NCBI GenBank assembly: GCA_026399445.1
Contig: JAPLRA010000066.1
Span: 1-12,498, forward strand
DNA from: Sulfuritalea sp.
GTDB lineage: Bacteria; Pseudomonadota; Gammaproteobacteria; Burkholderiales; Rhodocyclaceae
Length of the DNA: 12,498 nt
Reading direction: 5' to 3'
How positions within the stretch are numbered: position 1 is the first letter of the stretch; each line of letters starts with the position of its first letter. The notes below the pieces were generated by a model that had not been told where the DNA came from, made no database searches, and saw nothing but the letters and a program-made list of their open reading frames with translations. The position numbers and the translations under genes were made by a program. Below, piece after piece: positions 7,426-12,498 of the stretch.

Positions 7426-7454
7426 ATGCTAGCAGCAACTATATCGACTGTAAA
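7426..7454 (-). promoter_or_regulatory. candidate sigma70 promoter of pilMNOPQ
   Basis: On the minus strand TTTACA (7454-7449, five of six to the -35 consensus) is separated by exactly 17 bases from TAGCAT (7431-7426, four of six to the -10). The predicted transcript start is near 7419, giving a leader of roughly 50 bases before the pilM TTG. The region is AT-rich compared with its surroundings. No sigma54 -24/-12 pair was seen. Confidence 0.45.
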
Positions 7455-7503
7455 GCAAAATTATTAAGGATGGCCTAGCACAGCGTGTCTCCAGCACCAC
7501 AGC

Positions 7504-7509
7504 TATAAT
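7504..7509 (+). promoter_or_regulatory. -10 element of the mrcA promoter
   Basis: An exact TATAAT stands in CAGCTATAATCCCG. The hexamer 17 bases upstream (CAGCGT) is a poor -35, so the promoter may need an activator or rely on the -10. The expected start of transcription near 7516 leaves a leader of about 24 bases before the GTG of mrcA, with no visible Shine-Dalgarno sequence. Confidence 0.55.
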
Positions 7510-7539
7510 CCCGCACGCCGCCTTCCACCCCATCTATTC

Positions 7540-9954
7540 GTGCCCATTCCAGCCCTACCCGCCCCCGCCCGCTGGGCGCTGTATTTCCTGCTCCTCATCT
7601 GCGGCGCTGTGCTCAGTATCGCCGCACTGGCCGGCATTGTTCTCATCCTGGCCTATCCGCAGCTGCCCTCGATCGAAGTGCTGACCGACTATCAGCCCAA
7701 AATTCCTCTGCGCATCTACTCCAGCGATGGCCATCTGATCGGCGAATTTGGCGAGGAACGGCGCAACTTTGCACAGATCAAGGATGTTCCCTCCGTCATG
7801 AAGCAGGCCATTCTTGCGGCCGAAGACGAGCGCTTCTACCAGCATCCGGGTATCGATACCCTGGGGGTACTGCGCGCAGCGTATTCCAATTTCGTTGGCG
7901 GTGGCAAGCGTCAGGGAGCATCGACCATCACCATGCAGGTGGCGCGCAATTTCTTCCTTTCCAGCGAAAAAACCCTGACCCGAAAACTTTATGAGATGTT
8001 ACTGGCTTTCAAAATAGAGAACAATCTCGGAAAAGACCAGATTCTCGAGATCTACATCAACCAGATTTATCTCGGTCAACGCGCCTACGGCTTCTCGGCA
8101 GCAGCACAGATCTATTATGGCAAAGCACTGAAGGATGTCAGCATCGCAGAGGCCGCCATGCTGGCCGGCCTGCCCAAGGCACCCTCGGCCTATAACCCGG
8201 TGGTCAATCCAAAACGGGCGCAGTTGCGCCAGCGCTATGTGCTGCGCCGGATGCACGAGCTCAGCTTCATCAATGACGCTCAATGGAAAGCCGCCCAGAC
8301 GGAAGTCCTGCACGTCAAGCGCGACGTCAATGACTTCGGTGTCCGCGCCGAGCATGTCGCCGAGATGGCCCGCCAAATTGCTGCCGAGCGCTTCCCCGAA
8401 GACGTCTACAGCCGTGGCCTGCGCGTCATCACCACCATCAATCTGGGCGAGCAGCAGGCCGCCTATCTTGCCGTTCGCCGCGGCGTCATCGATTACGACC
8501 GTCGCCACGGCTATCGCGGCGCCGAAGCCTACGTCGACGTGAAAGACATCGTTTCGGATCAGGACGAGGAGTTGGAAGAACTGCTGGCAGAGTACGACGA
8601 CAGCGACGATTTGCTGCCAGCCGTCGTACTCGAGGCGGCGCCCAAACTGGTGCGGGCCTACCTGCGTGGCGGCGAAATACTCAAGATCAGCGACGAGGGG
8701 CTCAAGTTTGCCGCCCGCCTGCTCGACGACAAGTCACCCCCCAACAAACGGGTGCGACGCGGTGCGGTGATTCGGGTGCAAAAGGCCGACAAAGGATGGC
8801 AGATAGTCCAGTTGCCCGAAGTCGAAGCCGCGTTCGTTGCCGCCAGCCCAGTGGATGGAGCGATTCGGGCACTGGTCGGCGGCTTCGATTTCAATCGCAG
8901 CAAGTTCAACCACGTCACCCAGGCCTGGCGCCAGCCCGGCTCCAGTTTCAAACCCTTCATCTACTCCGCAGGCCTGGAGAAGGGCTACACCCCGGCCTCC
9001 GTGATCCCGGATGAGCCGGTTTCAATCTCTGCAGAAGAAACCGGCTCCCAAGCCTGGGAGCCGAAGAACTACGACGGCAAGTATGAAGGTCCGATGAGCC
9101 TGCGCACCGCACTGGCGAAATCGAAAAACATGGTGTCGATCCGCCTGCTGCGCTCCATCGGTACCCAATATGCGCAGGACTATGTGACACGCTTCGGCTT
9201 TGACGCCGACAAGAACCCGCCCTATCTGACATTGGCACTGGGTGCGGGAGCCGTCACCCCCTGGCAGCAACTCGCCGCCTACTCGATATTCGCCAACGGT
9301 GGCTATCGCATCGAACCATATATCGTGCGCCAGATTCTCGACGACAAGGGTGCTGTGCTGGCGGAGATACAGCCCTCGCTGGCGGGCGATGAGTCGCTGC
9401 GCGCGATCGACGCCCGCAACGCCTGGCTGATGGACAGCATGATGCATGACGTGGTCAGGCGCGGCACGGCGACGCGTGCCGCCGCGGTCCTCAAGCGCGG
9501 CGACCTGGCGGGCAAGACCGGCACCACCAACGACTACATCGACGCCTGGTTCTGCGGTTATCAGCCGACCGTGGTCGGGATCGCGTGGATCGGCTTCGAC
9601 CAGCCCAAGCGCATGGGCAACGGCGAAACCGGCGGCGCGGCGGCGCTGCCTATCTGGATCGGCTTCATGGAACACGCCCTGAAGAACGTGCCGGAAAGCT
9701 GGCAGGAGACCCCGGAAGGCCTTGTGTCGATAATCGCCAATGATCCGTCAGGCAAGTCCAGCAAGGAACTCGTGTACAAGGAGCATCTGCCGCCTATCCC
9801 GGCGGACGAGGAAAAGGAAGAAGCAGCGCAGGAGAAGGCCCCGGTGCAGGATGCAAAACCGAAGATCGTCGAGAAGCCGGCCGCGCCCAAACCCGCTGAA
9901 AAACCGGCCGCAGAAAAGCCTGTCCCGCCAAAGCCTGCCGAAAAGAAGCCCTAG
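7540..9954 (+). CDS. mrcA: bifunctional class A penicillin-binding protein 1A
   Basis: Inner-membrane peptidoglycan synthase with glycosyltransferase and transpeptidase activity. The 804 residues show an N-terminal membrane anchor (about 11-38). The GT51 domain contains EDERFYQHPGID with catalytic E95, QGASTITMQVARNFFL and the membrane-near RKLYEMLLAFKIE. It is followed by an OB-like linker region (about 325-430) with an acidic patch (DQDEELEELLAEYDDSDD). The transpeptidase has SSFK with nucleophile S468 and K471, SKN at 528-530 and KTGT at 659-662. From about 757 the C-terminus is a Glu/Lys/Pro/Ala tail rich in KPAEKPAAEKP units. The start is a GTG with no visible SD. It is the first start codon after the TATAAT and precedes the anchor correctly. 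The gene is divergent from pilM, a common arrangement in beta- and gammaproteobacteria, and its stop overlaps the cyaY stop. Confidence 0.96.
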   Translation: MPIPALPAPARWALYFLLLICGAVLSIAALAGIVLILAYPQLPSIEVLTDYQPKIPLRIYSSDGHLIGEFGEERRNFAQIKDVPSVMKQAILAAEDERFYQHPGIDTLGVLRAAYSNFVGGGKRQGASTITMQVARNFFLSSEKTLTRKLYEMLLAFKIENNLGKDQILEIYINQIYLGQRAYGFSAAAQIYYGKALKDVSIAEAAMLAGLPKAPSAYNPVVNPKRAQLRQRYVLRRMHELSFINDAQWKAAQTEVLHVKRDVNDFGVRAEHVAEMARQIAAERFPEDVYSRGLRVITTINLGEQQAAYLAVRRGVIDYDRRHGYRGAEAYVDVKDIVSDQDEELEELLAEYDDSDDLLPAVVLEAAPKLVRAYLRGGEILKISDEGLKFAARLLDDKSPPNKRVRRGAVIRVQKADKGWQIVQLPEVEAAFVAASPVDGAIRALVGGFDFNRSKFNHVTQAWRQPGSSFKPFIYSAGLEKGYTPASVIPDEPVSISAEETGSQAWEPKNYDGKYEGPMSLRTALAKSKNMVSIRLLRSIGTQYAQDYVTRFGFDADKNPPYLTLALGAGAVTPWQQLAAYSIFANGGYRIEPYIVRQILDDKGAVLAEIQPSLAGDESLRAIDARNAWLMDSMMHDVVRRGTATRAAAVLKRGDLAGKTGTTNDYIDAWFCGYQPTVVGIAWIGFDQPKRMGNGETGGAAALPIWIGFMEHALKNVPESWQETPEGLVSIIANDPSGKSSKELVYKEHLPPIPADEEKEEAAQEKAPVQDAKPKIVEKPAAPKPAEKPAAEKPVPPKPAEKKP

Positions 9955-10277
9955 AGTTCGACCCTGACGCCGGCCTGCTCCGACAAGGTGCGTGACAAGG
10001 CTGCCAACAACTCCTCGCCATCGCGCGTGCCTAGCCACTTTCCGCCTTCCGGACGAAAATGATAGCCGCCTGACTTCGCCGCCAGCCAGATCTCTCTCGC
10101 GGCACCGTGGCGATTCAAGATAATTTTCGAGCCGTTCTCGAATTCGATCTCGATCACGCCGCCGGGTTTGGTTTCGAAATCGAAATCGGCGACGTCGCTT
10201 TCGCTCGCCGCCTCCAACGCAGTTTCGATGCGTGCCAGCTCGGCATCGGCCGCAACCATGAATTCCCGCTCATCCAT
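9951..10277 (-). CDS. cyaY: iron-sulfur cluster assembly protein CyaY (bacterial frataxin)
   Basis: Small cytoplasmic protein that binds iron and modulates cysteine desulfurase IscS during Fe-S cluster assembly. The 108 residues have the alpha-beta sandwich layout. An acidic first helix (D2, E3, E5, D11, E13, E18, E22) and the acidic DVADFDFE form the iron-binding ridge. The family signature NGSKIILNRHGAAREIWLAA (48-67) and SGGYHFRPEGGKWLGTRDG follow. The ATG at 10277 is fixed by an in-frame TAA three codons upstream. An AAGGA lies 12 bases from it, which is rather far. The gene is divergent from lptM with 43 bases between. It converges on mrcA: the two TAG stops lie in the same CTAG, leaving no room for a terminator between them. 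Confidence 0.94.
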   Translation of the reverse strand: MDEREFMVAADAELARIETALEAASESDVADFDFETKPGGVIEIEFENGSKIILNRHGAAREIWLAAKSGGYHFRPEGGKWLGTRDGEELLAALSRTLSEQAGVRVEL

Positions 10278-10281
10278 CGCG

Positions 10282-10290
10282 TGTTACCAT
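10282..10290 (+). promoter_or_regulatory. candidate extended -10 for lptM-lysA
   Basis: TGTTACCAT in the 43-base cyaY/lptM gap keeps the TG of an extended -10 and matches four of six bases of TATAAT. Transcription would begin near 10297, giving a leader of about 24 bases. No clear -35 is visible. The call is weak, but a promoter is needed near here because lptM and cyaY diverge. Confidence 0.35.
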
Positions 10291-10320
10291 CCTTCGCCTG
10301 TCGAGACACACCTATCTGCC

Positions 10321-10503
10321 ATGCGTCTGATTCCTTCATTTCTCGCCGCCCTGGTCACCCTGACGGCACTTGCCGCCTGCGGCACCAAGACCCCGTTGTC
10401 GCTTCCGCCTCAACCGCAACCTGCGGCGAAGGCCGCCATACCGCCAGCGCCGACATCTGCGGCCGATGATAGCAACAAAGCGACAGCAGAGCGGCGCCAA
10501 TGA
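10321..10503 (+). CDS. lptM: LPS translocon maturation lipoprotein LptM (YifL-like)
   Basis: Short lipoprotein of 60 residues. In enterobacteria LptM binds the LptDE complex at the outer membrane and helps LptD disulfide maturation. Here the N-terminus MRLIPSFLAALVTLTALAAC is a lipoprotein signal with lipobox LAAC and acylated C20. The mature protein starts CGTKTPLSLPP, close to the family's CGxKGPLYxP. The rest is a Pro/Ala-rich disordered tail. The ATG at 10321 is chosen because it starts exactly at the signal peptide. The frame is open further upstream across cyaY, but that part has no signal. The position between cyaY and a lysine-pathway gene matches the E. coli order (cyaY-yifL-dapF). 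It overlaps lysA as ATGA. The tail is poorly conserved, so the name rests on motif plus context. Confidence 0.85.
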   Translation: MRLIPSFLAALVTLTALAACGTKTPLSLPPQPQPAAKAAIPPAPTSAADDSNKATAERRQ

Positions 10504-11768
10504 GTCTCGCCGTCATGCATCAGGACGGCCTCCACGTCGAAGGCGTTGCGCTGGGCGAAATCGCCGCGCGCTTTGGCACGCCCTGCTACGTCTATTCGCG
10601 CGCCGCGCTCACCGCCGCCTATGCCGCCTATCGCGATACGCTGCAGGTGCACGGCCTGGCTGACCGATCGCTGATCTGCTACGCGGTCAAGGCCAATTCC
10701 AACATCGCCATCCTCAATCTGTTCGCCCGCCTCGGCGCTGGCTTCGATATCGTCTCCGGCGGCGAGCTGGCGCGTGTCCTGGCTGCCGGCGGCGCGGCCG
10801 ACAAGGTGGTGTTTTCCGGTGTCGGCAAGTCGCGCACGGAAATGCGTGCCGCACTTGAAGCGGGGATCCATTGTTTCAACGTCGAGTCGGCCAGCGAGCT
10901 TGGCCAGCTCAGCGAAGTGGCCGGCAGCGTCGGTCGCCGCGCGCCGGTGTCGCTGCGGGTGAATCCTGACGTCGACGCCAAGACGCATCCCTACATCTCC
11001 ACCGGCCTCAAGACCGCCAAGTTCGGCGTTGCCTTCGGTGAAGCCTTCGATCTCTATCGTCGCGCTGCCGCACTCCCGCACATCGCGGTGAAGGGCATCG
11101 ACTGCCATATCGGCTCGCAGCTGCTCGATCCGGCGCCGGCCGCCGAAGCGGCCGACAAGGTGCTGGCACTGGTCGACCGGCTTGCCGCCGTCGGCATCCA
11201 TCTCGAGCACATCGATCTCGGCGGCGGCATGGGCATTCAGTACCGTGCCGACGAACCTGCACCAGCGGCTTCCGTCTATCTCGCGCCTATGCTGGCCAAG
11301 CTGAAGGGCCGCAGGGAAAAGCTGGTGTTCGAACCCGGCCGCTCGCTGGTCGGCAATGCCGGCCTTCTGCTGACGCGCGTCGAGGTGCTGAAGCCCGGCG
11401 AAGAAAAGCACTTCGCCGTGGTCGACGCGGCGATGAACGACCTGATGCGTCCGGCGCTTTATGACGCTTGGCACGACATTCAAAAAGTCGGCGCCGGTGA
11501 GACGGCGACCGGCACGCCAATGAGCTACGAAATTGTCGGCCCGGTCTGCGAATCGGGTGACTTTCTCGGTCATGACCGCAAGCTTGCGCTCAGCGAAGGC
11601 GACCTGCTCGCCATCCTCTCGGCCGGAGCCTACGGCATGGCCATGGCCTCGAATTACAATAGCCGGCCGCGCCCCGCGGAAGTGATGATCGACGGCGCTG
11701 AAATGCATCTGATCCGTCGCCGCGAAGAAGTCGCCCAATTGTTCGCTCTTGAATCGGTTCTGCCATGA
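10500..11768 (+). CDS. lysA: diaminopimelate decarboxylase
   Basis: PLP enzyme that decarboxylates meso-diaminopimelate to L-lysine, the last step of lysine synthesis, in the cytoplasm. At 422 residues it has the standard fold-type III layout. The alanine-racemase-like barrel has the PLP lysine K64 in CYAVKANSNIAIL, then the FDIVSGGEL and GVGKS segments, HIGSQL, the glycine-rich DLGGGMGIQY and FEPGRSLVGNAG. The C-terminal barrel has catalytic C350 in CESGDFLG and ends with SAGAYGMAMASNYNSRPRP. The ATG overlaps the lptM stop as ATGA, so it is likely coupled to lptM. A large open frame lies antisense to it but looks like a GC-rich shadow. The next gene begins 16 bases on and is not dapF, which often follows lysA. 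Confidence 0.97.
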   Translation: MSLAVMHQDGLHVEGVALGEIAARFGTPCYVYSRAALTAAYAAYRDTLQVHGLADRSLICYAVKANSNIAILNLFARLGAGFDIVSGGELARVLAAGGAADKVVFSGVGKSRTEMRAALEAGIHCFNVESASELGQLSEVAGSVGRRAPVSLRVNPDVDAKTHPYISTGLKTAKFGVAFGEAFDLYRRAAALPHIAVKGIDCHIGSQLLDPAPAAEAADKVLALVDRLAAVGIHLEHIDLGGGMGIQYRADEPAPAASVYLAPMLAKLKGRREKLVFEPGRSLVGNAGLLLTRVEVLKPGEEKHFAVVDAAMNDLMRPALYDAWHDIQKVGAGETATGTPMSYEIVGPVCESGDFLGHDRKLALSEGDLLAILSAGAYGMAMASNYNSRPRPAEVMIDGAEMHLIRRREEVAQLFALESVLP

Positions 11769-11784
11769 GAAAGCCCGCTCGCCC

Positions 11785-12498
11785 ATGACCAAGACGCGTT
11801 CTGTTCTGCTGATTGTCGCCGTGCTTGCCGCGGGTGGAGCAGCGGCGTGGTACTTCACCAAGACCGAGGGGCCTGCCGCCGGCAAGAAAGGGCAGACGCC
11901 CCCCGCAGTGCCGGTCAAGCTGGCCAAGGCCGTCATTCAGGACATGCCGCTGCGACTTGAAATTACCGGTCGCACCGAGGCCTACGAGACCGTCACCCTC
12001 AAATCGCGCGTCGATGGCCAGGTGCTAGGCGTGACATTCACCGAGGGCCAGCATGTACGGCAAGGCGATGTCCTGCTGCGACTCGATCCCGCGGACTTTC
12101 AGGCAAAGCTGAATCAGGCGGAAGCCAATCAGGCAAAAAGCCAGGCCCAACTGGTCAAGGCGCGCGCCGACATTGAGCGCTACATTGCCTTGCGCGCAAA
12201 GGGTTTTGTTTCGGAAGAAAAGGTCAGCGAGATGCGCACCGCCGCCGCCGCCGCAGAAGCCACCGCGCAGGCTGATGCTGCCGCCGCCGAACTGGCCCGC
12301 CTGCAACTTTCCTATGCAACGATCAAGGCGCCATTCGCCGGCCTCGTCGGGGCAAAGCTGGTTTTTCCCGGCGCGGCAGTGAAGGTCAACGAAACGACTC
12401 TCGCAGTCGTCAATCGCGTTCGTCCCCTGTATGTCGGATTCGCCGTCCCGGAAAAATATCTGCCGCTGCTGAAGGCCGGCATGGGCTCCGCCAAAAAG
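11785..12498 (+). CDS. RND efflux periplasmic adaptor (membrane fusion protein), 3' part beyond window
   Basis: Periplasmic adaptor of a tripartite RND-type exporter, linking an inner-membrane pump to an outer-membrane channel. The 238 visible residues are open to the window edge. An N-terminal membrane anchor (about 5-24) lacks a lipobox cysteine, so it is not a lipoprotein. A barrel strand region (41-60) and the first lipoyl half TLKSRVDGQVLGVTFTEGQH (71-90) follow, then DVLLRLDP. The alpha-hairpin is at about 102-175, with Ala- and Gln-rich helices and a turn at ALRAKGFVSEEKV. The second lipoyl half YATIKAPFAGLVG (177-189) leads into the beta-barrel domain. The ATG at 11785 is 16 bases after lysA and has no strong SD (GAGAAAG is 12 or more bases away). 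The pump gene probably lies just outside the window. The substrate cannot be told. Confidence 0.9.
   Translation, partial: MTKTRSVLLIVAVLAAGGAAAWYFTKTEGPAAGKKGQTPPAVPVKLAKAVIQDMPLRLEITGRTEAYETVTLKSRVDGQVLGVTFTEGQHVRQGDVLLRLDPADFQAKLNQAEANQAKSQAQLVKARADIERYIALRAKGFVSEEKVSEMRTAAAAAEATAQADAAAAELARLQLSYATIKAPFAGLVGAKLVFPGAAVKVNETTLAVVNRVRPLYVGFAVPEKYLPLLKAGMGSAKK

Noticed and set aside
7371..7539. A small RNA, riboswitch or attachment site in the divergent gap
   Set aside because: Apart from the promoters and the small hairpin I see only AT-rich sequence without extended pairing or repeats.
10168..10320. Upstream extension of the lptM frame across cyaY
   Set aside because: The lipoprotein signal peptide begins exactly at the ATG at 10321. 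The upstream part is antisense to cyaY and has no signal or domain.
10410..11936. A 508-codon open frame on the minus strand opposite lysA and the start of the adaptor gene
   Set aside because: It lies antisense to a fully convincing lysA, shows no recognisable domain, has the composition of a GC-rich shadow frame, and spans the end of one gene and start of the next with no promoter or SD seen.
1..12498. A novel defence, mobile or biosynthetic system
   Set aside because: Every stretch over 300 bases is covered by a recognised core gene. No transposase, integrase, repeat array, toxin pair or unknown cluster was found on either strand.

Overview
The window is about 60% GC by eye and carries a core chromosomal gene set. 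The organism is most likely a betaproteobacterium, possibly of the order Rhodocyclales. The evidence is the block PBP1A | pilMNOPQ-aroK-aroB-dgt, the separate cyaY | lptM-lysA block, and the style of the proteins. The taxonomic call is inferred from gene order and protein motifs, not from a search. I see no RNA genes, insertion sequences, CRISPR arrays, prophage or integration sites.

Minus strand, 1-7370. Transcription runs right to left through the type IV pilus assembly genes pilM, pilN, pilO, pilP and pilQ. These five are joined by 1-4 base stop/start overlaps, which suggests translational coupling. A strong intrinsic terminator follows pilQ. Directly behind its T-tract lies an extended -10 promoter that seems to restart transcription at aroK. 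aroK, aroB and dgt (cut by the left edge) then overlap one another by 13 and 8 bases.

Divergent region, 7371-7539. These 169 bases hold a candidate sigma70 promoter for pilM, an exact TATAAT for the penicillin-binding protein gene, and a small hairpin that would cover the pilM ribosome binding site and part of its TTG start.

Plus strand, 7540-9954: mrcA, a bifunctional class A penicillin-binding protein. Its stop shares a CTAG with the stop of the convergent cyaY (9951-10277, minus strand). Plus strand, 10321-12498: the small lipoprotein gene lptM, overlapping lysA by 4 bases, then after 16 bases an RND-type efflux periplasmic adaptor gene that runs off the right edge.

Taken together the genes serve the cell envelope (pilus machine, peptidoglycan polymerase, LPS-translocon lipoprotein, efflux adaptor) and precursor supply (shikimate pathway, lysine), plus dNTP control and Fe-S assembly. 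I found no undescribed multi-gene system. The points worth a second look concern initiation signals: a possibly leaderless aroK, a hairpin over the pilM start, frequent non-ATG starts, and an efflux gene directly behind lysA.
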